A stretch of 64,000 nucleotides of DNA from Pelagibius sp. Alg239-R121 (GCF_947331435.1 NZ_CAMZOF010000008.1:425439-489438); one strand, 5' to 3'. Positions 44,399 through 53,888 are shown, counted from the first letter of the stretch. Program-made: numbers and translations. The notes: a model not told the origin generated them from the sequence alone.

Positions 44399-46050
44399 GC
44401 TTGCCTCTCGTTTTGCTGGCGTTCCATCTCTAGATCTCCTTGTTTTGAGAACGGTTCTTCTGGGAGGGATTTGTCGGAAGCAGGCAGACTGACATGAATG
44501 GCCGTTCCCTGTTGCCGCTGAGCGTCGATCCAGATTCGGCCAGCGTGGGCCTGCACGATCGATTTGGCGATTGGCAAGCCAAGCCCTGTGCCTTGGGCCC
44601 GATCAGGCTCTGCGCTTGCGGCACCGCGATAGAACCGGTCGAAGACGCGTGGAAACTCGTCCGGCGGGATGCCCGGGCCCGTATCTTCCACACTCACCTC
44701 CCACTCGTCCTCACAGCGGCGGACCTCGATATGAACCCCCACGCCGGACGGCGAGTGCTTTACGGCGTTTGACAATAGAATTTGAAGTAACTGGCAAAGA
44801 CGCTGTGAATCGCCTTCGATCGTGACGGGAACCGCCGGCAGTGCAGTCGTCAGAATCACGTCATGCGCGTCGATCAGCGTGCGGAGTTGACCAATCGCCG
44901 TACTCACGGCTTCCCTGAGATCAATTTCGGTACGGCGCATGTCGGCCACACCGGCCTGGGCGCGGGCAATCAGGAAGATATCGTTGACGAAGCGCGTAAG
45001 CTGCTCGCTGATCTCGACAATGCGGTCGAGGGCGGAGTGGTAGATATCCTGATGGTCGACTCTCGTACGCAGAGCAACTTCGGCTTCACCGCGGATCGCC
45101 GTTATAGGTGTCCGTAGTTCATGGCCGATATCAGCGAAGAACTGACGCCGCATTTCATCGCGCCGCTCGAGTTCCCGATTGGCCGCTCCGAGTTCCTCGG
45201 TGCGCTCCGCCACCCGCTGCTCCAGGGAAAACCGCGCTTTCTCAAGCGCCTTGCGCTGATCGAGCAGTTCCTTGGCCATATCGTTGAAGCGAACCGAAAG
45301 CTTTGCGAATTCGTCATGACCCGAAACCGGAATTCTGTGCTCCAGTTGACCGGCTGCAAAGATTTCCGCGCCACTCTCCAGGTTTTTTAGATTCTGGCGT
45401 AAACGAAGCAGCAGGATATAGACGACGCTGCCGGTCAGAACAAAGCCTGCCAGCGTGGCGGCGATAGCGGCCCAAAAGGCGACCTGATTGACCAGTTCGA
45501 TTTCGCTGAGTGCCTGTGCGAGTTCCTCCCGCTCGTCCGTCACGGCAGATTCGATAATCCGGCTGATGCGACCATCTATCCGGCTGGTAAGGCTGGCGCT
45601 CAAAAAGGCACGGGCTTCAACAGCGTCATTCTCCGACATCAAACGTTCGCTCGTTCGGATATCCTCAAAGACCTGGGCAAGCTCGTTTCTGAGCAGAGTC
45701 AGGCGGCGGGAGTCGTTGACGTTTTCGTTCGACCTCAATCCAATGACATCGAATTCTTCGGTCACATTGGCGTCGATCTCATCGATAATCCTGGAGAGCC
45801 GCTGTTCCACCTCTGACAGGTCGAAGGTCAGAACGCCGCTCCCGTCCATCAAATCCCGGCGCACCTGCTTGAACGTTCTGAAGACTTCCCCGGAGAGCTG
45901 CAGGTAACCGCCCAATTCCTGATAGGCAAGGCTCGTGCGCTGATGGTTATAGGTCGTGCGTTGAGTATTCCACAACAAAAGGCCCGCGCAGGCGACGATG
46001 ACGACGGCGAGTGTGCTGACGCTTAGGCTTATTTTGGTGCGAACCTGCAT
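44395..46050 (-). CDS. Membrane sensor histidine kinase
   Basis: This 551-residue kinase has one N-terminal span (about 9-27), a helical periplasmic sensor region to about 185, a second span (about 190-212), HAMP (about 214-266), a coiled coil, and HisKA with phospho-His in FFADIGHELRTPI near 301-313. The ATPase domain has N box NAVKHSPSG, G1 DTGPGIP and G2 GTGLGLPI. It is translated with the OmpR-type regulator through a four-base overlap. Neighbouring iota-carbonic-anhydrase-like and kinase genes do not show what signal is sensed. Confidence 0.95.
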   Translation of the reverse strand: MQVRTKISLSVSTLAVVIVACAGLLLWNTQRTTYNHQRTSLAYQELGGYLQLSGEVFRTFKQVRRDLMDGSGVLTFDLSEVEQRLSRIIDEIDANVTEEFDVIGLRSNENVNDSRRLTLLRNELAQVFEDIRTSERLMSENDAVEARAFLSASLTSRIDGRISRIIESAVTDEREELAQALSEIELVNQVAFWAAIAATLAGFVLTGSVVYILLLRLRQNLKNLESGAEIFAAGQLEHRIPVSGHDEFAKLSVRFNDMAKELLDQRKALEKARFSLEQRVAERTEELGAANRELERRDEMRRQFFADIGHELRTPITAIRGEAEVALRTRVDHQDIYHSALDRIVEISEQLTRFVNDIFLIARAQAGVADMRRTEIDLREAVSTAIGQLRTLIDAHDVILTTALPAVPVTIEGDSQRLCQLLQILLSNAVKHSPSGVGVHIEVRRCEDEWEVSVEDTGPGIPPDEFPRVFDRFYRGAASAEPDRAQGTGLGLPIAKSIVQAHAGRIWIDAQRQQGTAIHVSLPASDKSLPEEPFSKQGDLEMERQQNERQA

Positions 46051-46202
46051 GCAATAAAACTAGTGGTTTAGCGTGGCAACGACCATGGCTCATTAATGAA
46101 CGCAGCATTAACAGCTGCAACAGTCCAGAACGCGTAGAGAGCTGCATTGTCGCGCAGAAGTGTTCATTAAGAACCTGATTCGTACACCGCAAAATCAGAG
46201 AG

Positions 46203-46240
46203 ATTAAAACGTAGGGCGGGGCCTAATAACCCCGCCCTGA
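46203..46240 (-). terminator. Rho-independent terminator of the secreted protein gene
   Basis: On the minus strand, AGGGCGGGG pairs over nine bases with CCCCGCCCT (plus coordinates 46213-46221 and 46230-46238), followed by ACGTTTTAATC. It lies 44 bases after the stop codon of the 46282-46824 gene. Confidence 0.85.
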
Positions 46241-46281
46241 ACACTGGCCGGTAAAGGCCCGAGACGCTTCGTCCCGTCTGC

Positions 46282-46824
46282 CTACTTGACGCTGTAGGGC
46301 AGGGAAGAGTGGTGCAGGTTGATCAGAAGTTCGCCGGTTTCGGCCCGCAAGTATCCAAAGGAGTACTCGACCTTCACCTCGCTGCCGGCGCTATCGGTGA
46401 AGTAGTAGTTCCCCATCGCCAGGGCACTGTCGCTGTCGGTCATGATTTCTTCGTTTTCAAAACGCACTTTGGTCCAGGGGTTGATGGCGAAACCCTTATC
46501 CTCTGAAACGATCCCTTTAACGAAGTAGGAGAGGGCTTCTTGCTCCGTTCCCCGGAACTGGTTGGCAGCCGCCTTGGTTGGTTTGAACAATACGGGCGAC
46601 TCGCCGTAAGCATAGAGATCGTCGATATGTTTCTTCGCAATGCCGACATAGTCGCCGCCACTGGTCTTCGCGTTACCGATTGCGACGATGCCAGCGCCCC
46701 AGGCCTGCTGAGCGGCAAGAATCTCGTCTTTGGTAATGCTGTCACTGCTTGCGGCGACCTGCGTGGCCGCAAGAGCTGTAGCGGCGGCGATCGTGGTGAT
46801 GGTCCAGGTTTTCATTGCGTTCAT
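46282..46824 (-). CDS. Secreted CaMKII-association/SnoaL-like protein, candidate iota-carbonic anhydrase
   Basis: This 180-residue protein has a clear signal peptide (TWTITTIAAATALAATQVAA, cleavage near 25), so it is periplasmic. The mature part fits the small cone-shaped NTF2/SnoaL fold: ILAAQQAWGAGIVAIG, HIDDLYAYGESPVLFKPT, ALAMGNYYFTD, and EVKVEYSFGYLR. It ends with LINLHHSSLPY (HHSS at 171-174). An HHxSS/HHHSS C-terminal motif characterises the metal-free iota-class carbonic anhydrases (COG4337/LCIP63 relatives). Such proteins have, as I recall, sometimes been misnamed phosphoribosyl-AMP cyclohydrolase, though a genuine hisI is at 12 kb. The role could be periplasmic CO2/bicarbonate interconversion. 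Activity is inferred only. Confidence 0.65.
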   Translation of the reverse strand: MNAMKTWTITTIAAATALAATQVAASSDSITKDEILAAQQAWGAGIVAIGNAKTSGGDYVGIAKKHIDDLYAYGESPVLFKPTKAAANQFRGTEQEALSYFVKGIVSEDKGFAINPWTKVRFENEEIMTDSDSALAMGNYYFTDSAGSEVKVEYSFGYLRAETGELLINLHHSSLPYSVK

Positions 46825-47029
46825 CCCTTCAGTCTCCGTTCTGTGTCAAGGACGGCGTTTGACGTCAGGACTACGCCCGAGGATCGCCGGCCTCGCACTG
46901 AAGTTGGACTCCCGAAGTGACAACGAAAAGCTGCTTAACCAATGGGTAACAGCGCGTTCAGGCTCCCGTCATCCGACAGTCATCTGGAGTTCATAAAGAG
47001 CAAGTTGGGAAACAAGCAGGTGCGGTCAC

Positions 47030-48289
47030 TTAGACAGCAAAATTTTCGTGACGCTTGGCCATTTCAACCCGGTAGGCCGGGAAAATCAGTGAAACCTTGG
47101 TGCCTCTACCTTCAGTGCTATCGACGGCAAGCTGTCCACCGTGCAGTTCGATCAGCCGCTTGACGAGCGGCAGACCAATTCCAACACCACCGGCCGCGTT
47201 TCGTCCCGATTGTTTAAGCTGTTTGTAGGGCTGAAGCGCAAGCGCCAAACCCTCACTGGACATCCCGATCCCATTATCTGCCACGGAAATTGCCAGAACG
47301 CCTGTTTCAGAGGTTTCTGCACTGAGCTCGATCCTGGGATCGCCATTGCTGTATTTGATAGCGTTGGCCATCAGGTTATGCAGCATCTGGCTAACGTAGG
47401 CACTATCCGCCGTCAGGACGATGTCTTTCTGCGGTGGGACAATTTCAATATTCCGGTCATCCTGACCGGTAATTTGAACAGTGCTTCGTTTTGCTTTGCT
47501 CAAAATCTCCACAACCGACAAAGGCTCGTCACTGATCTCGATATCTCCAGTCTTGAGTCGGGCAAAATCAAGCATGCGGTCCGTCAGCGTCATCACCTGC
47601 TCGGCGGTTTCCGCCATCACCGAAAAAAACTCAAGATAACGCTCGTCGCCCACAGGGCCGAAAATCTGACTTTGCAGGATATTCGCCGAACTGTTGAGGG
47701 CAGCGATAGGAGATCTGATTTCATGCGCAACGGTGGAAAAGAGATCGATGCGCGCATCTTCCGCAATACGCCCTTCGATATCCTGATCGTTCTTAATCTT
47801 GGCCTGTCGCCGTAACTCAAGGACCTGCATGGCCGACCGTGCAAAATCCTTCAACGCGGAAACATCCTCGACCGAAAAAGCATCGCGCGCGGTAAAATCG
47901 ATGACGCAAAAAGTGCCAAGACGAAAACCAGTGTGGGTTACCAGTGGCACGCCGGCATAGAACCGAATGCCCGGCTGATCACAAACGAGAGCGTTGGCGG
48001 CAAAGCGCTGATCGTTTGTCGTATTCAGCACGACCAGTGGTTCATCAGATAGAATTGCATAGCCGCAAAAGGCCGACTCGCGGTCTGTTTCCCGAACATC
48101 GAGGCCTTGAACCGATTTGAACCATTGCCTCGACTGATCGACCAGTGAAACCAGAGCAACCGGCGTATTGAATTGCCGGCAGGCTAGCCGCGTCAAACAG
48201 TCGAAGGCCTCTTCAGGCGAACTGTCCAGAACATCATATGACTCTAAAGCCATAAGTCTCTGTGCATCGTTGAAAGGCACCGGGAACAT
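47030..48289 (-). CDS. GAF-domain soluble histidine kinase
   Basis: This 419-residue kinase lacks membrane spans. The N-terminal GAF domain (about 20-160) contains ALVSLVDQSRQWFKSVQGLD and FCGYAI, typical of the two-component GAF-HisKA group that senses small ligands or oxygen-like signals. The HisKA phospho-His is in FSTVAHEIRSPIAAL near 184-198 (H189). The ATPase domain has NLMANAIKYSNG, DNGIGMS and GVGIGLPLVK. No response regulator is adjacent, so it is an orphan kinase. Confidence 0.93.
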   Translation of the reverse strand: MFPVPFNDAQRLMALESYDVLDSSPEEAFDCLTRLACRQFNTPVALVSLVDQSRQWFKSVQGLDVRETDRESAFCGYAILSDEPLVVLNTTNDQRFAANALVCDQPGIRFYAGVPLVTHTGFRLGTFCVIDFTARDAFSVEDVSALKDFARSAMQVLELRRQAKIKNDQDIEGRIAEDARIDLFSTVAHEIRSPIAALNSSANILQSQIFGPVGDERYLEFFSVMAETAEQVMTLTDRMLDFARLKTGDIEISDEPLSVVEILSKAKRSTVQITGQDDRNIEIVPPQKDIVLTADSAYVSQMLHNLMANAIKYSNGDPRIELSAETSETGVLAISVADNGIGMSSEGLALALQPYKQLKQSGRNAAGGVGIGLPLVKRLIELHGGQLAVDSTEGRGTKVSLIFPAYRVEMAKRHENFAV

Positions 48290-48845
48290 AAATCACAATC
48301 GCCTTAGCCGTTGGGAGACAACTTAATGTTAAGTCCACGCGCGGTTATAAGTTTTTCAAGTGTAAAATGAAACTCCAAAAATACATCGATAACACCTTAA
48401 TGTATGAAAATATTGATTAACCTTTGCAGATTGAGGTGGTTTTTTCATACGTTTGAGTAAGTAAAAAAGGAGAGTATCAAACGTTTCTCTTTAGAGTTGG
48501 TCTCTTGGTTACTAGGAAGACCTCACGAATTTGTGTCGACCAAATCAAATAGGGATAGGACATTGGCCGTTGAATACCCCCAATGCCGCGAGAACCTCGT
48601 TCAATAATCGCTTTATGCCGATTTGGCTTAGCCTTGTTCTTACAAGCGCAAAACCTATTCGTCTCCCAAGGCACGCGGACCATTGGCTATCCTAGGGGCT
48701 CGGTTAGCCACACAGTCGCGTGCAGTTACCTTAAAGATTGAGTCGATGATCAGCCTGACTTGCGGCGACGGCCAGCAGGCAGCGGCGACCGCACGCCATA
48801 CAATGCGTTACGGCGTGGAGAAAACCGACGAACATATTGACTGCC
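48290..48845. other. Gene-free AT-rich intergenic region
   Basis: Over 550 bases separate the GAF kinase from the GntR gene. Frames such as 48477-48683 (minus) and 48683-48868 (plus) are open but have no protein-like composition or good ribosome sites. I see no tRNA, rRNA or known riboswitch. Part may be a decayed gene. Confidence 0.4.
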
Positions 48846-48862
48846 TAAACATCATATGTTTA
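48846..48862. promoter_or_regulatory. Palindrome upstream of the GntR regulator
   Basis: TAAACAT and ATGTTTA form seven-base inverted arms around CAT, ending 11 bases before the regulator ATG at 48873. The size and position suit an autoregulatory operator for a dimeric GntR protein. I found no second copy in front of the TRAP gene. Confidence 0.45.
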
Positions 48863-48872
48863 CCGTAACTGC

Positions 48873-49628
48873 ATGTCCGAGATGATCTACTACGATCTGA
48901 AACAGGTTGCTGGTCTTGCGCCGAGCCTTGCAACGCACATGGCGCGTGAGCTGGGACGCCGGATCGTTGCGGGAGGCTATGAACCTGGCCGCCTGGTGGA
49001 GGACGAAGCAGCGCTGGCCGAACGCTATCAGGTCAGTCGCTCAGTTGTCCGCGATGCAGTAAAGATCCTCGTTGGAAAAGGTCTGTTAGAGGTGCGTCGC
49101 GGCATCGGCACGCGTGTACGCCCGCGAGATAGCTGGGGACTACTGGATAACGATGTGCTGGCTTGGTACCAGTCGGCTCCGCCCAGTGGAGAAATTCTGC
49201 GACAGTTGATGGATGTCCGTCGGGTTTTCGAACCAAAGGCGGCTCTTTGGGCAGCGGAGCGCGCCACGCCGGACGACCTTGCAATGATCGAAACGGCCAT
49301 CGAGCGCATGGAAGACGAAAAGGGATCCGTCGAGGACTTCGTGGTTGCCGATGCCCTGTTCCATCGTTCCATTCTGCGCGCTGCTCAGAACGAATTTCTG
49401 TCAGCGATGGAAGGAATCATCTTTTCTGCGCTGTTGAGCAGCATCCGGCTGACCAATAAAGATCCCAGGGAAAATCAAGATTCGATCCCGTTTCACCGTG
49501 AAGTCTACGAAGCAATCGCCGCTGGAGACGGTGAACGTGCCGAACGCGTCATGGAACGGCTACTTGGTGACGCCGGCAATCGGCTTGGAGACAGACTCAA
49601 CGAAAATCAGCCTGACAAAGCTTTATAG
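48873..49628 (+). CDS. GntR-family regulator with FCD domain
   Basis: This 251-residue regulator has a winged helix (about 15-85: LGRRIVAGGYEPG ... SRSVVRDAVKILVGKGLLEV) and a C-terminal FCD all-helical ligand domain (about 105-235) that includes the metal-ligand pattern DALFHRSIL near 159 and FHREVYEAI near 208. FadR/DgoR-type members sense acids or sugar acids and repress adjacent catabolic or transport genes. The next gene downstream is a TRAP binding protein, its probable target. Confidence 0.93.
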   Translation: MSEMIYYDLKQVAGLAPSLATHMARELGRRIVAGGYEPGRLVEDEAALAERYQVSRSVVRDAVKILVGKGLLEVRRGIGTRVRPRDSWGLLDNDVLAWYQSAPPSGEILRQLMDVRRVFEPKAALWAAERATPDDLAMIETAIERMEDEKGSVEDFVVADALFHRSILRAAQNEFLSAMEGIIFSALLSSIRLTNKDPRENQDSIPFHREVYEAIAAGDGERAERVMERLLGDAGNRLGDRLNENQPDKAL

Positions 49629-49845
49629 CGTCATCAAATGATGCATCGCTGCACGCAAGCCTATCGTAAAAACCGCAGATAATCAGGAAAAACCGCAGTA
49701 ACACAGAAGGAGGTTTATGACATTTAATCGGAATAGCGACCACTAAGAGTCGTTACACGTCCACTTTCCAATGTATCTTTAGATCGGTTCCCGCTTGTCG
49801 GGGCGATTGAGGAATTTGACAAATTAAGAGTAAATGGGAGGAATC

Positions 49846-50874
49846 ATGCTCAAGAAACGAAACTTAACCCTGGCAGGCTGCGCCACGGCGATTGCCTTAG
49901 TGGGCCTGTCCGGCTCGATGGCAACTGCCGCGGAAACCAACTTGCGGATCCAGACTCACTTCGGGCCTGAAACGGTATCGGGCAAACTGGCGGCCGAATA
50001 CATCGATGACATTCAGGTCATGTCCGGCGGTGAGATCAAAGTAGAGATGTTTTACTCTTCCTCAGTCGTCAAATCGGCCGAGACCTTTGATGCTGCAGCT
50101 TCGGGTATTCTCGACTGCGACATGACCGGCGGCGCCTATCAGACCGGTAAAAATCCGGCCTTCCAGTTTGTCGGCGACATCATGGGCGGATATGACACGC
50201 CGTATCAGCAGTTGTCTTGGCTGTACTATGGCGGCGGCCTCGAAGCGGCACAGAAGCTTTACAATGTCTATGACATGCAGCTCGTCGGTTGGTGGGTGCC
50301 CGGACAGGAATCTCTCTCGTCCTCCAAGCCGATCCGCAACGCCGCTGACTTCAAGGACTGGAAATTCCGTTCGCCTCCTGGCATGGAAACCAAGATCTTT
50401 GAGAATCTCGGTGCCAGCCCAATCGTAATGGACTTTACCGAAATCTTCACGGCTCTCGAAACTGGTATTATTGACGGTGCCGACGCATCCGGTCTCGCCA
50501 ACAATGTTGGCCTGGGCCTCTACGACCTGGTGAAGCACACCAACTACCCTGGCTTCCATTCCATGCCGTCGGACCATCTTGCCTGTAACAAGAGTGTTTG
50601 GGACGGCATGCCGGAAAACCATCAGCGCATCATGTCAACGGCGATGATGGCTCTGGCCCTGAAAACGGCCCTCACGTTTGAAAAGAAGAACGCTGAAGCG
50701 GCTGCCAAGCTGAAAGCTGAAGGCGTAAACATCTACGACTGGTCAGCAGAAGACCGTCAGGCTTTCCGTGAAGCAGCTCAGGCTGCATGGGGTGATTTCG
50801 CGACCACTCCGGAAGCGAAGGCTCTGGTTGAGAGCCACACGGCTTATCTCCGTCAGCTCGGCCTGGCGAAGTAG
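49846..50874 (+). CDS. TRAP transporter substrate-binding protein (DctP family)
   Basis: This 342-residue periplasmic binding protein starts at ATG 49846, preceded by GGGAGG, with a signal peptide (TLAGCATAIALVGLSGSMATA). Domain features include LRIQTHFGPETVSGKLAAEY, FEMFYSSS-like VEMFYSSSVV, ETKIFENLGASPIVMDFTEIFTALETGIIDGAD and WVPGQESLSSSKPIRN. The last resembles the DctP motif at the ligand Arg region. TRAP systems import organic acids. The usual dctQ and dctM membrane genes are not adjacent, so this is an orphan component. Expression is probably controlled by the upstream GntR protein. Confidence 0.92.
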   Translation: MLKKRNLTLAGCATAIALVGLSGSMATAAETNLRIQTHFGPETVSGKLAAEYIDDIQVMSGGEIKVEMFYSSSVVKSAETFDAAASGILDCDMTGGAYQTGKNPAFQFVGDIMGGYDTPYQQLSWLYYGGGLEAAQKLYNVYDMQLVGWWVPGQESLSSSKPIRNAADFKDWKFRSPPGMETKIFENLGASPIVMDFTEIFTALETGIIDGADASGLANNVGLGLYDLVKHTNYPGFHSMPSDHLACNKSVWDGMPENHQRIMSTAMMALALKTALTFEKKNAEAAAKLKAEGVNIYDWSAEDRQAFREAAQAAWGDFATTPEAKALVESHTAYLRQLGLAK

Positions 50875-50884
50875 TACCCTGTTC

Positions 50885-50925
50885 CAGCACGGGCGGTCTG
50901 AAGCTCAGTCCGCCCGTGATCAGGA
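50885..50925 (+). terminator. Hairpin downstream of the TRAP binding protein
   Basis: CACGGGCGG at 50888-50896 pairs with CCGCCCGTG at 50910-50918 around a 13-base loop. It lies 14 bases after the stop codon. The following AGGAAAAAATCG has no T run, so it may be a stabilising hairpin rather than a strong terminator. Confidence 0.45.
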
Positions 50926-51068
50926 AAAAATCGCAAAATTTTAAGAGGTTTGAGAACAGACAGCCCTTTGTCTGTCTGCGGAGAACTGTGCGTCGCTTTG
51001 TCGAGAATTCAGTGCATAGAAATCTCTGGGACCTGCGCCAAGTTTAGCTACTTTCGCATTCATAGCAG

Positions 51069-51095
51069 TTGGGTCGGCCTATTCGACCGACCCAA
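51069..51095 (-). terminator. Hairpin downstream of the molybdenum hydroxylase gene
   Basis: TTGGGTCGG at 51069-51077 pairs with CCGACCCAA at 51087-51095 around nine bases. It lies 22 bases past the stop of the large-subunit gene on the minus strand. The T-rich tail is weak. Confidence 0.4.
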
Positions 51096-51116
51096 AGATT
51101 GCCATGCGATTACCCT

Positions 51117-53432
51117 TTAGACCGTTTCACCCATTGGCAGGTCGCGTATCCGCTTTCCGGTCGCATGGAACACGGCATTCGCAATTGCCGGCGGGATCGG
51201 CGGCACGCCCGGTTCACCCACACCCGAGGCATGAACCGAGAAGGGATGCTCAACGATGTGTGTATGGACCTTCTGCGGGAAGTTATCGGAGCGAACCATC
51301 TTATAGTCGTGGTAGTTCGACTCGACAGCCGCGCCGTTTTCGTAGTTCACCCCGCTGAAGAGTGCAGCAGTCATGCCCATGACGCAGGCGCCCTCCATCT
51401 GACTGCGGATCCGTTCCGGGTTAACCGCAAAACCACAGTCGAGGCCCATATGTATTTCGGGCACCGTAATTCTGCCGTCGACGATCTTCACCCGAACGGC
51501 TGACGCGACATAGGTGACGAAGGAGCGGTGAACCGCGAGGCCCAGTCCTTCGCCCTCCGGCAGTTCCTTGCCCCAACCGGCTTTGTCGGCCGCGAGCTTC
51601 AGGACATTTTTCAGCCGGGCCGTATCGATCGGATACTCGTCATAGATCTCTCCGTAGTCCCAGAAGTCCTCGGGGAAACCCTGTTTCGGCGGATCGAGTA
51701 CACGGTCCGATCCGATCAGTTCCAGCATCACCTCCAGTTCGTCTTTGCCTAGTTCTTGTGCCAACTCAGACGCGAAGGACTGGATCGCCCAGGCACGCGG
51801 AATATTCGAGACTGAACGGAACCAGCCGATCCGTGTATGCGCCATCGCCTTGCCATTTTCGACCGAGATGTTCGGGATCTCGAAGGGCATGTCGAGATGC
51901 CCCATCCCACTCTCGATGAAGAACTGATGGCCGCTGTCCGGCGCGAAGGTCGAGAGGATCGACGGCGCAACGGAATTGTGCCGCCAGGCTGTGGCCCTGC
52001 CATCGGCATCCAACGCGACTTCGATCCGCTCGACCGAGGTCGTGGCATTGAAGCTATGCTGGATATCGTCCTCGCGGGTCCACTGGACACGGACCGGTGC
52101 CCCCACCTGCTGGCTTAACAGCGCCGCCTCGATGGCAAAGTCACACTTTGACTTCCGACCGAAACCGCCGCCCAGCAGGGTCACGTTTACGCGGACATTA
52201 TCGACCTCCAACTTGAGGGCGGCCGCAATATCGCCGCGGGCGCCAAAGGGCGACTGAACAGGCGCCCAGATCTCGGCCTTGCCGTCCTTCACGTCCGCAA
52301 TGGCAACGGGTGGTTCCATCATGGCGTGGACCATATGGGCCTGGCTGTATTCCCGCGCGAAGACCTTGGCAGCGCCCGCAAAGGCGGCATCCGGATCGCC
52401 TTCTTTACGGAGAACATTGCCGGGCTTCTTTGCGGTTTCACGCATTTCGGCCATAAAAGCTTCGGAGTTATAGCCACTGTGCGGACTGTCACCCCATTCG
52501 ATTTCCAGGGCATCGCGGCCTTTGATTGCAGCATCCGTGTTGGAGGCAACAACCGCAATCCCGCCAAGCGGCGCGAATTTAGCCGGCATGATCGAACCTT
52601 CCAGCTCCAGGACCTGCTCGACCCCGGCGACCTTCATGGCCGCGCTGCTGTCATGGCTGACGGGTTTGGCGCCGACCACAGGTGGACGCGCTATCACCGC
52701 TACCTTCATACCAGGCAGGATCACGTCGGCTCCGTAGACAGCCTTGCCGGTCGTGATGTCATGCAGGTCGTAGGCGCCGATAGTGCCCTTGCCGATATAG
52801 CGAAACTCCGAAGCCTCCTTGAAACTCAGCTCCTCAAAGGCCGGAACCGGCTGACTCATCGCCAGCTTTGCAAGTTCGCCGAAGCCCGCTTTATTGGCAC
52901 CGGCGGTGACCTCATGCACACCGACCTGCACGCCTGAAGGCTCGACGCCCCAGCTTTTGGCCGCGGCATTGGCCAGCATATGGCGTACCGAGGCGCCCAT
53001 CTGCCGCATCGACTGAACGTGGTGGCGCATAGAGCGTGAACCGTCGGTATCCTGATTGCCGTATTTCAGTTCGTCGCCTTCGGCCTGCGTAATCTTCACA
53101 CGGGCCCAGTCGGCACCCATTTCGTCGGCCAGCACCATCGGCAGGCTGGTGCGCGCGCCGGTGCCCATCTCAGAGCGGTGGGCGACGATGGTCACGGTGC
53201 CGTCCGGATCGATTGAGACGAAGATATGCGGATCGTACCGCAGTCCGTTCGCCATGGTGTCGCCACCCGTTTTATAGCGGGCGAAGGCGTTCGCCTCTGC
53301 GGAGAAGGCGGCAACCGCAAAGCCGGCAGCCGTACCTTTCAGAAACCCGCGGCGTGAGACATTGGAGAAAACCAGGGCAGGGGCCCTATCAGCCGATGCC
53401 GGGTTTATCGCTTGTTCCATGAAATGCAGCAT
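51117..53432 (-). CDS. iorB: Isoquinoline 1-oxidoreductase-like molybdopterin subunit, Tat-exported
   Basis: This 771-residue large subunit of the xanthine-oxidase superfamily, of the single-chain IorB type, has a Tat signal SRRGFLKGTAAGFAVAAF near 27-44. Cofactor-domain elements are LLGGGFGRKSKCDF, SQVEG-like MMEPPVAIADV, and a late LDCGFAVNPERIRSQMEGA and GVGEPGVPPIPPAI with the catalytic Glu region. This suggests a periplasmic or membrane-attached aldehyde or heterocycle oxidase. The 2Fe-2S subunit gene lies immediately upstream. Substrate is not proven. Start may be ATG 53432 or 53420. Confidence 0.9.
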   Translation of the reverse strand: MLHFMEQAINPASADRAPALVFSNVSRRGFLKGTAAGFAVAAFSAEANAFARYKTGGDTMANGLRYDPHIFVSIDPDGTVTIVAHRSEMGTGARTSLPMVLADEMGADWARVKITQAEGDELKYGNQDTDGSRSMRHHVQSMRQMGASVRHMLANAAAKSWGVEPSGVQVGVHEVTAGANKAGFGELAKLAMSQPVPAFEELSFKEASEFRYIGKGTIGAYDLHDITTGKAVYGADVILPGMKVAVIARPPVVGAKPVSHDSSAAMKVAGVEQVLELEGSIMPAKFAPLGGIAVVASNTDAAIKGRDALEIEWGDSPHSGYNSEAFMAEMRETAKKPGNVLRKEGDPDAAFAGAAKVFAREYSQAHMVHAMMEPPVAIADVKDGKAEIWAPVQSPFGARGDIAAALKLEVDNVRVNVTLLGGGFGRKSKCDFAIEAALLSQQVGAPVRVQWTREDDIQHSFNATTSVERIEVALDADGRATAWRHNSVAPSILSTFAPDSGHQFFIESGMGHLDMPFEIPNISVENGKAMAHTRIGWFRSVSNIPRAWAIQSFASELAQELGKDELEVMLELIGSDRVLDPPKQGFPEDFWDYGEIYDEYPIDTARLKNVLKLAADKAGWGKELPEGEGLGLAVHRSFVTYVASAVRVKIVDGRITVPEIHMGLDCGFAVNPERIRSQMEGACVMGMTAALFSGVNYENGAAVESNYHDYKMVRSDNFPQKVHTHIVEHPFSVHASGVGEPGVPPIPPAIANAVFHATGKRIRDLPMGETV

Positions 53433-53435
53433 GAC

Positions 53436-53888
53436 TTATGTCCCCGTTGCAGCTTGGCGAACGGCCGAAACGATTCTCTCGTAACACCCACAGCGGCAGA
53501 CGTTACCGGCCATACCGTCGAGGATTTCCTGGTCGCTCGGATTAGGTTTCTCGGACAACAGGCTGGCTGCCTGCATGATCTGCCCGGCCTGACAAAAGCC
53601 GCATTGCGGCACATGCTGGTCGCGCCAGGCGACCTGTACGGGATGATCGCCATCGGGCGAAAGCCCTTCAATTGTCGTGATGTCCTTGCCGGCAACTTCG
53701 CCAAGGGTCGTCAGGCAGCTGCGGACGGCCACGCCGTCCACGTGGATGGTGCAGGCACCGCATAGGCCGATGCCACAGCCGTATTTGGTTCCGGTCAGGC
53801 CGGCGATATCGCGAATGGCCCAGAGCAGGTTCGTATCATCCGAACCCTCGATGCTCCGGCTCTCGCCATTGATATTCAGGGTAGCCAT
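53436..53888 (-). CDS. iorA: Isoquinoline 1-oxidoreductase-like 2Fe-2S subunit
   Basis: This 150-residue small subunit contains two [2Fe-2S] clusters: the plant-ferredoxin type CGIGLCGACTIHVDG near 38-52 with a further Cys at about 58, and the four-helix type CGFCQAGQIM near 97-106 and GNVCRCGCYERI near 130-141. It carries electrons from the molybdopterin subunit encoded just downstream to a membrane or soluble acceptor, likely cytochrome c in this family. There is no signal peptide, consistent with hitchhiker Tat export with IorB. Confidence 0.94.
   Translation of the reverse strand: MATLNINGESRSIEGSDDTNLLWAIRDIAGLTGTKYGCGIGLCGACTIHVDGVAVRSCLTTLGEVAGKDITTIEGLSPDGDHPVQVAWRDQHVPQCGFCQAGQIMQAASLLSEKPNPSDQEILDGMAGNVCRCGCYERIVSAVRQAATGT

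Noticed and set aside
48477..48868. Two open frames on opposite strands upstream of the GntR gene
   Set aside because: Neither shows a family, good start or protein-like composition; the palindrome and promoter lie at the right edge.
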